A stretch of 64,000 nt of DNA from an uncultured Endomicrobiia bacterium (GTDB lineage: Bacteria > Elusimicrobiota > Endomicrobiia > Endomicrobiales > Endomicrobiaceae), in NCBI GenBank assembly GCA_938040055.1, contig CALHWY010000006.1:57082-121081 (forward strand). The letters run 5' to 3'. Shown piece by piece: positions 55,039-64,000 of the stretch. Within the stretch, counting starts at the first letter, position 1; the number at the start of each line of letters is the position of its first letter. The notes beneath the pieces are model-generated. The model was not told where the DNA came from. It did no database searches and saw only the letters and a program-made list of their open reading frames with translations. The translations under genes and the position numbers were made by a program.

Positions 55039-56307
55039 ATGAAATATAAAAATATAAAAAAATACTTTTCGGCTTTGTTTTTTTTATTCTGCGGTTTCTC
55101 TTTCGCAAACGCCCGGGATATAAACTGGGAAAGCATAGCGCGCCGGACCGAGAAGAACAATCCTTCCGTACAATCCGCAAAAATAAAATTTGAAAACGCT
55201 AAAATCGCCTGTAAAAACGCGATGAGCGGATATTTTCCGGAAATTATTTTAAAAGGAGCGGCTTCTCAGGGAGAAAACGGCAATAACTTTTCAAGAAGCT
55301 ATTCTTACGGGCTCAGCGCCGGACTGTCGCTTTTTTCGGGATTTGAAACTTACAATACCGTCAGGCAGAAAAACGCGGAACTCAAAGCCGCCGAAGCCGA
55401 TTATAAAAGGGCGGTTTCCGACGCCGCCTATGAAGCCGCAACGCAATACGTAAACCTTATGTGGGCTTATGAAACGGTTGAACTGCTTAAACAGATACGA
55501 GAAAGAAGAATTGAAAACAGAGACATAATCAAACTCAAGTACGATTCGGGCAATGTCGACGCAGGTTCTCTCAGGCGCGTCGAGGCGGACGTTGAAACCG
55601 CTTCTTACGAACTGAGAAAAGCCGAAAGGTACATAGAAACGGCTTCGGCGGCGCTTCTTAAAGCAATGGGAAGCGGCGGCGAAGAAACGCTTTACACCGG
55701 CGAAAAACTGAAAGTCGAGCAAAGAACGGCCGTAAAGCCCGATTTTGACGAGCTTGTTTTAGACATTCCGGAGTTCATATCGGCGCGTCACGGAGCCGAA
55801 AGTTATAAAGCTTTGGCCGCAAAAAGTAAAAGCGTCTTGTGGCCGTCAGTCGGTCTTTCCGGCGCCATTTCCCGCTTCGACGACAAGTGGACACCGGATA
55901 AACAAAGCTGGGATGCGGGAATCTCCGTTTCTTACCGGCTTTTTGCCGGCGGAAAAAGCTATTTCGACATCAAAACGGCTGCAAATCAGATGGCGGAGGC
56001 GGCAGAAAACTTTAAAAATACCGCAAACCGGCTGAAAGCCGAATGCACAGCGAACTACAATGCGCTTATCGACTGCCTTGAAAATGTCAATGTCAGAGAA
56101 TATTATCTGGAAGCTTCAAAACTGCAGGCGGAAATATCGCAGAACAAATATATCAACGGCTTATCAACTTATCAAGACTGGTATTCTATTGAAAACGATT
56201 ATATAAACGCGCAAAAAACTTTTCTGGACGCAAAAAAAGAGGCCGTTCTGGAAAAAGCTTTGTGGCGCAATTTTATAGGAGAGGGTTTTACCGAGCCCGG
56301 AAAATAA
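55039..56307 (+). CDS. TolC-like outer-membrane efflux protein
   Basis: 422 residues, signal peptide MKYKNIKKYFSALFFLFCGFS-type at 1-24. Two OEP repeats: first NPSVQSAKIKFENAKIACKNA...YFPEIILKGAAS, strand-helix, DAAYEAATQYVNLMWAYE; second ARHGAESYKALAAKSKSVLWPSVGLSGAIS, GISVSYRLFAGGKSYFDIKTA, ENDYINAQKTFLDAKKEAV. Forms a trimeric outer-membrane/periplasmic channel. A TATAAT lies at 54980-54985. The ATG has no obvious ribosome site. First gene of the efflux set. Confidence 0.92.
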   Translation: MKYKNIKKYFSALFFLFCGFSFANARDINWESIARRTEKNNPSVQSAKIKFENAKIACKNAMSGYFPEIILKGAASQGENGNNFSRSYSYGLSAGLSLFSGFETYNTVRQKNAELKAAEADYKRAVSDAAYEAATQYVNLMWAYETVELLKQIRERRIENRDIIKLKYDSGNVDAGSLRRVEADVETASYELRKAERYIETASAALLKAMGSGGEETLYTGEKLKVEQRTAVKPDFDELVLDIPEFISARHGAESYKALAAKSKSVLWPSVGLSGAISRFDDKWTPDKQSWDAGISVSYRLFAGGKSYFDIKTAANQMAEAAENFKNTANRLKAECTANYNALIDCLENVNVREYYLEASKLQAEISQNKYINGLSTYQDWYSIENDYINAQKTFLDAKKEAVLEKALWRNFIGEGFTEPGK

Positions 56308-56311
56308 TATT

Positions 56312-57232
56312 ATGAAGAAAAAAATTTTTATCGTTTTTGCGGTTCTGGCGGCCGCTGCGGCGTTTTTTATTTTCAGGCCGGCAAAACCCGTAATAACAAA
56401 AGAAGCGCGGCTTGAACAAAAAGATCTTTTTGTAGAGTTCAGGGAAACCGGAGAAATAAGTCCCAGAAACAGACTTGAGATTAAGCCTTCGTTTGCCGGA
56501 AGAATAGAAGAAATTCTGGTTCAGGAAGGCGCTTCGGTAAAAAAAGGGCAGATAATCGCCTGGATGAGTTCAAGCGAAAGGGCGGCGATGATAGACGCGG
56601 CAAGAGCCGCCGGAGAAGAAGAATTTGCAAGATGGCAAAATATTTATAAGCCCGCCCCGATAACGGCGCCGATGAACGGTTTTATAATTTTAAGAAACAA
56701 AGAGCCCGGACAGACAGTCACGGCTTCGGACGCGATACTCGTTATGGCGGACGATCTTATAATAGAATCAAATATAGATGAAACGGATTTAAGACATATA
56801 AAGATAGGCGACACTCTTAAAATGTCGCTTGACGCTTATCCGGACGAAACTTTTGACGGCATAGTGGAGCATATAGCTTATGAATCAACCGTGGTAAGCA
56901 ATGTGACCGTTTACGCGATTAAAATAAGGCCGGTAAAAAAGCCGGCGGTTTTCCGCGCCGGAATGACGGCGACTATAACCGTAACCGCCGAATCGAAAAA
57001 AGGCGCATGGTCTTTGCCGGACAGCTTTATAACGGAAAAAAACGGCAAAAAATACATTACCGTAAAAACGGAAAACAATAAAAAAGCGTCTTTTGAAACA
57101 AAAGAAGTGACGACCGGCGTTACCGACGGAAAATATACCGAAATTCTTTCCGGGCTCAAGCAGACGGAGACCGCCGTAATACTTGAAACGAAAACGAAAG
57201 CCAGAGCAAAATCTTTCATGAGCCGGCCGTAA
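56312..57232 (+). CDS. Short RND/MacA-type periplasmic adaptor lacking the long helical hairpin
   Basis: 306 residues; N-terminal anchor IFIVFAVLAAAAAFFIF. Lipoyl half LEIKPSFAGRIEEILVQEGASVKKGQII, then only about 25 residues (SSSERAAMIDAARAAGEEEFARW) instead of the usual hairpin, then lipoyl half APITAPMNGFIILRNKEPGQTV, beta-barrel IDETDLRHIKIGDTLKMSLDAYPDETFDG and a membrane-proximal domain. Starts 4 nt after the TolC-like stop. Pairs with the MacB-type ABC protein further on. Confidence 0.9.
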   Translation: MKKKIFIVFAVLAAAAAFFIFRPAKPVITKEARLEQKDLFVEFRETGEISPRNRLEIKPSFAGRIEEILVQEGASVKKGQIIAWMSSSERAAMIDAARAAGEEEFARWQNIYKPAPITAPMNGFIILRNKEPGQTVTASDAILVMADDLIIESNIDETDLRHIKIGDTLKMSLDAYPDETFDGIVEHIAYESTVVSNVTVYAIKIRPVKKPAVFRAGMTATITVTAESKKGAWSLPDSFITEKNGKKYITVKTENNKKASFETKEVTTGVTDGKYTEILSGLKQTETAVILETKTKARAKSFMSRP

Positions 57233-57821
57233 AAACCGGAGCCGAAGCTTTATTTTGTAAAACCGCCAGCTGCGCCGGCGGCCGCAAAAAGTTTTATCTA
57301 TGCGAAAGACGCCGAAAGCGGGCCTTGCGAAAAACGGCGTTTTTCCCTTCGCCTTTTGCGAAACGGTAAAGAAGAGCCGCTTTTTATTCTTCGCAGGCAA
57401 AAGTCTGCCGGAGGCAAAGGGATAAAATGCAAAATCGCAAAAGAGATTTTGCCGGAGAGGTCTTCAGACCTCTCCGGTGATAAGCTCAGGCTGCGCGGCA
57501 GGCGGACATAACTTGCCGCCCTGAAAAACGGCTGTTCGGGAAAGCGTCCGAAAATAACCGGAAAAGCCGTAAACAAATTAAGCGGCAACGGCGCGATATT
57601 ATCAAAAACCGTTAAGATAACTTTTTTCTCGCCGTTTTGCGCGTTCCGGCTTTTGCGCCGCAGACAAGGCGGAAAAATCTTTGAGCCGACAGCTTCCGCG
57701 CGCTTAAAAAAGCGGCGGCGCAGACAGAAAATTTAAAAAACGGGCGGCAACACCGTCATTAGACAAAGCCTGCTTTAAAAGTTTTTAGAAAATCAAAATC
57801 GACCGAGGGAACTTTGCTGCG
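57233..57821. other. Intergenic gap within the efflux set
   Basis: 589 bp separate adaptor and MacB genes although all point the same way. No gene is supported; a perfect inverted repeat lies at 57452-57477. Confidence 0.55.
57452..57477. repeat. Perfect 12-bp inverted repeat with 2-nt centre
   Basis: CCGGAGAGGTCT and its exact complement around TC. No T-run on either side, so not a standard terminator; could be an operator, an mRNA-processing hairpin or a small repeat element. Confidence 0.6.
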
Positions 57822-59786
57822 ATGAAAGTAATAGAATTAAAAAACCTTAAAAAAACATACCATCTTGAAAAACTCGACATTCCGGTTCTGCACGGGATAA
57901 ATCTTGAGATCAGCCGCGGCGAGTTTGTCGTGATAATGGGGCCGTCGGGCAGCGGAAAGTCCACCCTGCTTAATATCTTAGGACTTCTTGACAAGCCGAG
58001 TTCCGGCTCTTTCAAACTCGCGGGCATAGAAATATCGCAATACAGCGACGACGAACTTGCCGCTTTGCGCAACCATTATCTGGGCTTTATTTTCCAGCAG
58101 TTCAATCTTCTTTCAAAGCTTACCGCGGCGGAAAACGTTTCTCTGCCGGTAATATACGCAAATTCCAAAGACGAGCAAAACCACGAGGATCCGGAAAGGC
58201 TTCTTGAAACGGTAGGCCTCAAAGACAGAATGGAACACCGCCCCAATGAACTGTCCGGCGGGCAGCAGCAAAGAGTGGCGATAGCGCGCGCTTTAGTAAA
58301 CAAGCCTCTTATAATTTTCGCGGACGAGCCTACCGGCAATCTTGACACCAAATCCACAAAAGAAATCATACAAATGCTTAAAACCCTTAACGATTCGGGC
58401 ATTACAATCGTGATGGTCACTCACGAGCCGGAACTTTCGGCTTATGCCACAAGAATCATAAAAGTGCAGGACGGGCTTGTGATATCCGACGAAAAAAAAG
58501 AAGACCGCGCCGGAAAAAACAATATTGCGGCGGCGCAGACTTTTAAACATAAACCTTTTTCTTTATCAAAAGGCAAAGATTATTTTATACAGGCTTTCCG
58601 TTCTCTTACCGGCAATAAAATGCGTTCGGTTCTTTCAATACTCGGCGTTATGATAGGAGTCGCAAGCCTTATATCCATGCTTGCCGTGGGAAACGGGGCG
58701 AAAAAAGCCATTGAAGACCAGGTCGCAAGCATGGGCTCAAATCTGCTTATGGTTTATCCCGGAGCAGGCCAGAGGGGCGGGATATCGGCGGAAAGCGGTT
58801 CCAGAATGAGGCTTACGCTTGACGATATAGAAGATTTAAAGAAAAACGTCGCGGGCATTGCCGGAATAACGGGCTATGCCGGCGGCAGAGCGCAGGTTGT
58901 GGCAAACGGCAGCAATTACAATACAAGGCTTGAAGGCGTTTCCGTCGATTACGCCGATATGAGAAATTCCCGCCCGACAAGCGGCCGTTTTTTTACGCAG
59001 AAAGATAATTTTGAAAAGAAAAGGGTCGCTCTTTTGGGAACGACGGTAATCGAAAATCTCTGGGGCAGCAAAAATTATGATCCCATAGGAGAATACATAA
59101 AAATTAACAGAACGGATTTCCAGATCATAGGAGTGCTTCCCGTAAAAGGATCCAGCGGGCCGAGAGACGAAGACGATAAAGTTATAATACCTCTTAATAC
59201 CGCCATGAACCGTTTAATAGGCACGGACTATCTCAACAGCATGGACGTGCAGATGCAAAACGGCGTGGACATGAACGAAGTCGTCAATGCGATCACGCAG
59301 CGGCTGCTTTTTACGCACAGGCTCAGCCCTGACCGGACAGACGCCGTGCGCGTGATGAACATGGCCGAAATGCAGGCGACAATGTCTTCAATGGCGTCGG
59401 CGTTTTCGCTGCTGCTGGGTTCGATAGCTTTTATCAGCCTGCTTGTGGGCGGTATCGGGATTATGAACATAATGTTCGTTTCCGTTTCGGAAAGGACTAA
59501 AGAAATAGGTTTGAGAAAAGCCATCGGCGCCAATAATGCCGACATACTTTTCCAGTTTATAATCGAATCGGTAGTAGTCTGCTGCACGGGAGGCGTTATA
59601 GGAATAATTTTCGGAGCCGGGATTTCCTTTATAATAAGCAAGTTCGCGGGATGGACAACGGCAGTCACTTCTTTTTCCGTTTTGCTTGCTTTCGGTTTTT
59701 CGGTTTTTACCGGTCTTGTTTTCGGCGTATGGCCGGCAAGAAAAGCATCTCTTCTGAACCCGATTGAAGCATTAAGGCACGACTGA
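57822..59786 (+). CDS. macB: MacB-type ABC transporter (fused ATPase-permease)
   Basis: 654 residues, same size as MacB. ATPase at 1-230: MGPSGSGKSTLLNILG (Walker A), LSGGQQQRVAIARAL (signature), LIIFADEPTGNLD (Walker B), VTHEPEL (H-loop). First span about 270-290 (LSILGVMIGVASLISMLAVG), periplasmic domain 300-525, three spans at 535-650, ending ARKASLLNPIEALRHD. With the TolC-like and adaptor proteins it would form a mechanotransmission-type exporter for drugs, peptides or lipids. GAGGG precedes the ATG by 12 nt. Confidence 0.94.
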   Translation: MKVIELKNLKKTYHLEKLDIPVLHGINLEISRGEFVVIMGPSGSGKSTLLNILGLLDKPSSGSFKLAGIEISQYSDDELAALRNHYLGFIFQQFNLLSKLTAAENVSLPVIYANSKDEQNHEDPERLLETVGLKDRMEHRPNELSGGQQQRVAIARALVNKPLIIFADEPTGNLDTKSTKEIIQMLKTLNDSGITIVMVTHEPELSAYATRIIKVQDGLVISDEKKEDRAGKNNIAAAQTFKHKPFSLSKGKDYFIQAFRSLTGNKMRSVLSILGVMIGVASLISMLAVGNGAKKAIEDQVASMGSNLLMVYPGAGQRGGISAESGSRMRLTLDDIEDLKKNVAGIAGITGYAGGRAQVVANGSNYNTRLEGVSVDYADMRNSRPTSGRFFTQKDNFEKKRVALLGTTVIENLWGSKNYDPIGEYIKINRTDFQIIGVLPVKGSSGPRDEDDKVIIPLNTAMNRLIGTDYLNSMDVQMQNGVDMNEVVNAITQRLLFTHRLSPDRTDAVRVMNMAEMQATMSSMASAFSLLLGSIAFISLLVGGIGIMNIMFVSVSERTKEIGLRKAIGANNADILFQFIIESVVVCCTGGVIGIIFGAGISFIISKFAGWTTAVTSFSVLLAFGFSVFTGLVFGVWPARKASLLNPIEALRHD

Positions 59787-60139
59787 GACGCAAAACAAAA
59801 AAATCCCGGAATATAAAATTTTTCTTTTCTCAAAAATTCGCCCTCAAGAAAAATAGCTGCGACACGGGCGCGCCGGACTTATTATTTCGGAAAATTTAAA
59901 AGAGAATTTAAAGCGCAGCCGGAAAACCGTTTTTTGCGTTTATTTTTGATACGAGCCGTAATGCGTCTTAAGATATGACAAAAAATAAAATGCGTATTCA
60001 GCCGCTTTGCAATTACGGGATATATAAAAGAGCTCGCTTTACATAAGCGCCGCGGCTTTATCTCGTTTTATTCAAACAAACAGCGAATCCGCTCTCAAGG
60101 TCTATCCGGCCGAAAACGCATACGGAGCCTTTGTAAACC
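59787..60139. other. Intergenic, nothing recognised
   Basis: 353 bp between convergent macB and fic genes, without a clear terminator or gene. Confidence 0.5.
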
Positions 60140-61468
60140 CTAATTTTTTTGCCCGCAAACTCGGTTTTCTTCCTGCGCAAGTTTTTTGAGAGATTTTCTG
60201 CTTAAAGAATAGAAGAACTCTTTGCTTTTTTTTGTTTTTGAAAGAAGCCCTTTTTTAGTCAGATACATCATATCTTTTCTCGCCGTTTCATAAACTATGC
60301 CGAGCTTATTTTTAAAATATTCTATATTTCTGGCATTCCGGTTTTTTACAAACTCGTTTAGAATGCTTATATGTCTGCGGTTCAATTCCGTTCCCGCTCC
60401 TATCAAAAGCTCTTCTTTACGAGGGACTTCGTTTTTTTCTAAAAAATCGCCGAAAGAATTGGCAGCTTCTATCAAAACGTCCAGAGAAAAATTTATAAAA
60501 TAAGTGAGGTCGTTCTCGTCAATTTCCGTGTATAAAAAAGCTTTGGCATAAAGGGAAGGAATAAGACGCAGGGTTTTTGAAACCGGCAGATATTTAAAAG
60601 CCCCGAGCCCTTTTTTTAAAGCATACCAATAAAACAATATTCTGGCGGCTCTGCCGTTGCCGTCAGCGAACGGATGTATGTAAGCGAAAAGAAAATGAAG
60701 CGCCGCGGCTTTAATTACCGGATTTGTGTCCGTATCCGCATTTATGTAATCGCAAAGAGAAAGCAAAAGCGTTTCTATATCGGCGGATTTCGGCGGTTCG
60801 TACAAAACGGCGTCATCCCTGATGTCAACCACTCGCGCATTCTGTTCGTCTTTTCTGAATATATCCCCGCCGTCCGCGTTCATCACCGCTCCGTAAAGCT
60901 GTTTTATAAATTCGACGCTCAGTTCCTTGTCCGTATTTTTTTCGGCAAAGGTCAAAGCTTTATAATTGTTTACGACCATCTTTTCACTTTCGGTTTCCGG
61001 ATCCGCGCCGGTTCTAAGCATTTCCTTCGCGCTTTCCCCGGTGATATCTGCGCCTTCAAGGCGGCTTGAAGCTATTGCCTCTTCCATTTTGGCGTCCGCT
61101 CCGTACTCATTCTCTTCGTCAAGAGAAAGATCCGTTTTTATGCCGAACTTTTCAATAAAGGAAAGCTTTTTCAGTATTTCGGGATTGATAAGATATTTAA
61201 AAGAGTTTATGCCTATTTTTATCTTTTCGGCATACAGTCCGGATCTCCTGAATTTTACCACGGACCAGAAAAGTTCGGGAGAGATATTTTCGGGCAAAAG
61301 GGTATATCTCGCCTTGTCCCAATATTCGTACGAGGCGTTTGCCGCTTTCAGTTCGGCCGCTATTTCACTGTTTTCAGCGACTATTTCATGTATGTTTATC
61401 GTATTTTCTATCAGCGCTTTCTGAAGCACCGACTGCCAGTTAAAATTGACTTTTTCAGGAAGCTGCAT
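60140..61468 (-). CDS. Fic-domain AMP-transferase with C-terminal winged helix
   Basis: 442 residues. Class II Fic: the autoinhibitory motif SSRLEG (about 132-137) lies before the catalytic HPFADGNGRAAR (about 265-276), which holds the His, Asp and both Arg of HxFxDGNGRxxR. N-terminal DUF4172-like helical part (NFNWQSVLQKALIENTI, YWDKARYTLLPENI). Residues about 363-440 are a winged helix (HISILNEFVKNRNARNIEYFKNKLGIVYETARKDMMYLTKKGLL). Expected to AMPylate or de-AMPylate a protein; target unknown. GGGAG precedes ATG 61468; a 24-bp palindrome covers its promoter. No antitoxin gene adjoins it. Confidence 0.93.
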   Translation of the reverse strand: MQLPEKVNFNWQSVLQKALIENTINIHEIVAENSEIAAELKAANASYEYWDKARYTLLPENISPELFWSVVKFRRSGLYAEKIKIGINSFKYLINPEILKKLSFIEKFGIKTDLSLDEENEYGADAKMEEAIASSRLEGADITGESAKEMLRTGADPETESEKMVVNNYKALTFAEKNTDKELSVEFIKQLYGAVMNADGGDIFRKDEQNARVVDIRDDAVLYEPPKSADIETLLLSLCDYINADTDTNPVIKAAALHFLFAYIHPFADGNGRAARILFYWYALKKGLGAFKYLPVSKTLRLIPSLYAKAFLYTEIDENDLTYFINFSLDVLIEAANSFGDFLEKNEVPRKEELLIGAGTELNRRHISILNEFVKNRNARNIEYFKNKLGIVYETARKDMMYLTKKGLLSKTKKSKEFFYSLSRKSLKKLAQEENRVCGQKN

Positions 61469-61497
61469 AAAGTTCTCCCATAAAACATTTTTTAGTT

Positions 61498-61521
61498 TTT
61501 ACATTATTATAATAATGTAAA
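61498..61521 (-). promoter_or_regulatory. 24-bp perfect palindrome overlapping the fic promoter
   Basis: Half-site TTTACATTATTA and its exact complement, 29 nt before the fic ATG. Its centre contains TATAAT, a likely -10 box, so protein binding would block transcription. The winged helix in Fic makes self-regulation plausible. Confidence 0.65.
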
Positions 61522-62329
61522 TATATTAAAAAATCAATTTATTTCTTTTGTTTATCTTTTAATTTTATTTTTTAGTAATAATTCTATACACGGCGCCTGT
61601 AAATTTCGCCCTGCGTTTTAGCGCGCATTGTTCAAAATTACCGCTTTTGCGGCCGAAAGCTTCGCTTTTCTTGCCGCCCCAAGCGGCGGCGAAGCTGCCG
61701 AAGGATCTGCATTTCTCAACCTTCTCCCCTTGCGGGAGAAGAACTTGCAAGGCAAGGTTTGCCAGGCAAGAGGATGAGAGGTATTGTTTTTCATTATTAA
61801 TTGTTCACTGCCGTAAAGGCAGACATTTCGATTCGGCTCTTTCAGCGTCTCTCCCGACAGGACAACAAAAAAACTATTCACTGTTAACTATTAACCGTCG
61901 TTATTAAAACCGCCGAACGGCCCGTCTTTTTAAATATTCTTGAAAGACGGAACGGCTGCCGCCGGAAATACAGATAAGATTTAATGAGTTAGAGAATCGG
62001 CAAGTTTAATATACGCGCTGAAATTGATATTTCCATATATCCGGCAATGGGAAAGCTTCTTTGAGACAAGAACCCGGCGGTTTTGCCGTCGTGGAATAAA
62101 AACTTGGTTTACGAATCTTTTACCGGCCGTTTCCGATTATTAAACAATGCTTACTTGCGGTAATAGTCCCGCGAGGAGCGGATAAAAGAGAGAATTGAAA
62201 AAGCGAGTCCGAAAGGCAGGTTTACGGATATTGCAGGCAATAAGTTTTGCAGGGGCGACGCAAGCCGCCGCCGAGGCAGGCGGTCATGACTTTATTTAAT
62301 TGTAAAATTTAAAAATTATTCGGCTTTTT
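61522..62329. other. Long intergenic stretch with hairpins
   Basis: 808 bp between bioA and fic. Contains CTTCTCCC/GGGAGAAG hairpin (61721-61741), GGCAAGGTTTGCCAGGCAAG, and AT-rich short repeats such as ATTAATTGTTCACTG and ATTCACTGTTAACTATTAAC. No gene or RNA family recognised; looks like a mosaic of small repeats. Confidence 0.45.
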
Positions 62330-63739
62330 TTATTTGAAGCGCCTGCCAAGTTCTGCGGTTACCGCTTTTATTATTTTCGAGATCTCTTTTTTTGTCATGG
62401 TAAGATGCAAAAACAGTACAAGAGTATCTCCGAGATTTCTTATTATCACGCCGTCTTTTCTGATATTCGCGCAAATCTTTGCGCCGGTTTTAAATTTAGG
62501 GTCAAAAGGTTCGCCGGTTTTCTTATTTTTTACTATCTCTATTCCCGCCATAACCCCGCAATGCCTGATATTTCCGACTTTCGGATGTTCGGACAAAACG
62601 GCAAGCTCTTTTTCAAGATGTTCGATTTTCGGCTGAAGCTTCTCAATGATTTTCTCTTTTCCGAGAATATCTATAACAGCCGTAGATGCGGCGCAGGCAA
62701 GCGGATTTGCGGTATAAGAATGCCCGTGAAAAAAAGTTTTAAACTCTTCGTATTTTCCGAGAAAAGCATTGTATATTTCATTTGTCGTTGCGGTAACCGC
62801 AAAAGGCAGATAACCGCCTGTTATACCTTTTGACAAACAAATAAAATCCGGTTTGACGCCCTCATGTTCGACGGCAAACATTTTCCCGGTTCTGCCAAAA
62901 CCCGTAGCCACTTCATCGCATATTAAAAGCACTCCGTATTTTTTGCATAAGTCCGCATAAGCTTTCAAATATCCTTTAGGCATCACAATCATTCCGGCGG
63001 AAGCCTGGTTAAGAGGCTCTATTATCGCCGCGGCTATCTTTTTATGATATTTCGCGAGAAGCGTTTCCGCCTCTTTAATACACTGCCCTTTACAGCCGGC
63101 GATTTTATTGTGTTCTTTAAAACTGTCCGCCTTGTCAGGAAAAGGCAGCCGGAATTTCCTGTCGGGGCATCTGTAGCAGTACGGAGAGCGCGCAAACAGA
63201 GCGTCGAATAAAAGAGGCTTGAATTTAGCGTGAAACAGATCCGTTCCGCCCACGGAAACCGCCCCTATGGTGTCGCCGTGATAAGCGTTTTTTAAAGAAA
63301 GAAACAGCCGCCTGTCCTGATTTTTAGTCTGCCAGTACTGGTATGCCTGCTTCAAAGCCACTTCTATCGCCGTGGAGCCGTTATCCGAATAAAATATTTT
63401 TTTTAAGTTTCCGGGAAGAATTTTCAGAAGTTTCGCACTTAAATCTATGGCCGGTTTATGGGTAAGTCCGAGAAAAGTAGTATGGGCGACTTTGTCAGCC
63501 TGCGCTTTGAGAGCCTTGTCAATTTCAGGATGTCTGTGCCCCAGAAGAGTTACCCAAAGGGAAGAAACGCCGTCAAGATATTTATTTCCGTCAATATCAT
63601 AAAGATAAGAGCCTTCGGCTCTGTCTATTATCAGCGGCTCGTAAGGATCGTCATTTATCCAGTCCGCCATCTGCGTGAAAGGATGCCAGATATTTTTTTT
63701 GTCCGCCTTAATCAGCGCTTTCTTTGTTTTCGTATCCAA
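62330..63739 (-). CDS. bioA: Adenosylmethionine-8-amino-7-oxononanoate aminotransferase
   Basis: PLP enzyme that makes DAPA in biotin synthesis. 469 residues. KNIWHPFTQM and LIIDRAEGSYLYDIDGNKYLDGVSSLWVTLLGH at the N-terminus, SDNGSTAIEVALKQAYQYW, LKNAYHGDTIGAVSVGG, ICDEVATGFGRTG, and PLP lysine in CLSKGITGGYLP; FHGHSYTANPLACA follows. The start is TTG 63739, backed by AAGGAG at 63747-63752 with a 7-nt spacer; no ATG fits. No other bio gene is in the window; biotin is needed by AccB here. Confidence 0.95.
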   Translation of the reverse strand: MDTKTKKALIKADKKNIWHPFTQMADWINDDPYEPLIIDRAEGSYLYDIDGNKYLDGVSSLWVTLLGHRHPEIDKALKAQADKVAHTTFLGLTHKPAIDLSAKLLKILPGNLKKIFYSDNGSTAIEVALKQAYQYWQTKNQDRRLFLSLKNAYHGDTIGAVSVGGTDLFHAKFKPLLFDALFARSPYCYRCPDRKFRLPFPDKADSFKEHNKIAGCKGQCIKEAETLLAKYHKKIAAAIIEPLNQASAGMIVMPKGYLKAYADLCKKYGVLLICDEVATGFGRTGKMFAVEHEGVKPDFICLSKGITGGYLPFAVTATTNEIYNAFLGKYEEFKTFFHGHSYTANPLACAASTAVIDILGKEKIIEKLQPKIEHLEKELAVLSEHPKVGNIRHCGVMAGIEIVKNKKTGEPFDPKFKTGAKICANIRKDGVIIRNLGDTLVLFLHLTMTKKEISKIIKAVTAELGRRFK

Positions 63740-64000
63740 TGATTTTCTCCTTAAATATTTATCCGCAAGTTTTTATTATACTATTATTCTCCCGCATTAT
63801 TCTAAACTTGCAAGCCTGAAAGGGGCTTTCGCCCCTTAAATCATTTCCTTTCTACTTTTATCAAACGCGATAAAAGCATGCAAAAGCTTCGCTTTCTTTA
63901 TGTCTTTAGTTACGCGTTGGAAGCGCGGCTTAAACGGCAAAAAGCCAAAACCTTTTAAACAGAAAAGCTTTTAAAGCAACAAAACCGGCGAAAGCCGGAG
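63740..64000. other. Right-edge intergenic with two GAAA-loop hairpins
   Basis: Hairpin at 63820-63837 (AAGGGGC stem; on the minus strand the loop is GAAA) and at 63985-63998 (CCGGC-GAAA-GCCGG). No T-runs. Role unknown. Confidence 0.45.

Noticed and set aside
60140..61468. Fic gene as half of a Fic-antitoxin (FicT/FicA) toxin system
   Set aside because: The inhibitory SSRLEG motif is within the protein (class II), and no small antitoxin gene adjoins it.

Overview
The window looks like a chromosome segment of a diderm, Gram-negative-type bacterium, most likely Elusimicrobiota (perhaps the Endomicrobia side). This is an inference from gene content. The evidence is a short GFTIVE-type pilin inside a metabolic operon, citramalate-based isoleucine synthesis, ADP-heptose (LPS core) genes, outer-membrane beta-barrel and OmpA-like proteins, large secreted repeat proteins ending in a FlgD-like Ig domain, and moderately AT-rich DNA with wide gene-poor gaps and gene relics. 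The genetic code appears standard: TAA, TGA and TAG all end intact genes. I see no rRNA, no insertion sequence and no prophage.

Layout. 1-8.2 kb (minus strand): amino-acid block small membrane protein-thrB, then lysC-pilin-cimA-ilvD-LolA-like protein-ilvB (cut by the edge), with 4-nt ATGA overlaps at lysC/pilin and cimA/ilvD. 8.3-8.5 kb: tandem repeat. 8.9-12.3 kb: gmhA, hldE C-terminal-type adenylyltransferase, stand-alone thiD2 and thiC. 12.4-16 kb: accC, accB, efp and an M24 peptidase. 16.2 kb: cspA (plus) with promoter, leader hairpin and terminator. 17.2-25.5 kb (minus): a 718-aa membrane protein with a spermidine-synthase-like domain, a 1487-aa surface repeat protein, aroB, aroQ. 25.5-36.5 kb: tRNA-Met, OMP, OmpA-like protein, YgjP-like peptidase, copA with a nested copZ, HxlR regulator, thermonuclease, NSS transporter, membrane-tethered flavodoxin, tRNA-Ser. 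36.6-40.9 kb (plus): PHP phosphoesterase, a relic of a type I-C-like CRISPR array, folD with two unknown genes, a Lys/Ala-rich mini-protein. 40.9-54.5 kb (minus): serS, rtcB, a decayed gene, tRNA-Glu, nifU-like and yfcE-like genes, rmuC, gene relics, tRNA-Arg, fmdB-like, DEAD-box helicase, DUF116 gene, OMP. 55-59.8 kb (plus): TolC/adaptor/MacB efflux set. 60.1-63.7 kb (minus): Fic protein with a palindromic operator, and bioA.

How it works together. lysC, thrB, cimA, ilvD and ilvB supply aspartate-family and branched-chain amino acids; cimA makes 2-ketobutyrate from pyruvate, bypassing threonine. aroB/aroQ feed the shikimate pathway. thiC and thiD2 make HMP-PP for thiamine. accB/accC with bioA link biotin to fatty-acid synthesis. 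gmhA and the heptose adenylyltransferase build LPS heptose. copA/copZ, the MacB efflux set and the barrels face the envelope.

The most notable signals are: (1) a good ribosome site and ATG inside copA that would release a free 69-aa CopZ; (2) a casless type I-C-like CRISPR remnant with an exact 66-bp period; (3) two loci where an intact gene sits between a complete gene and a decayed 5' copy of it (rmuC between nifU/yfcE copies, an OMP between DUF116 copies); (4) a Fic-wHTH gene behind a perfect 24-bp palindrome. I did not find a convincing new multi-gene defence or biosynthetic system.
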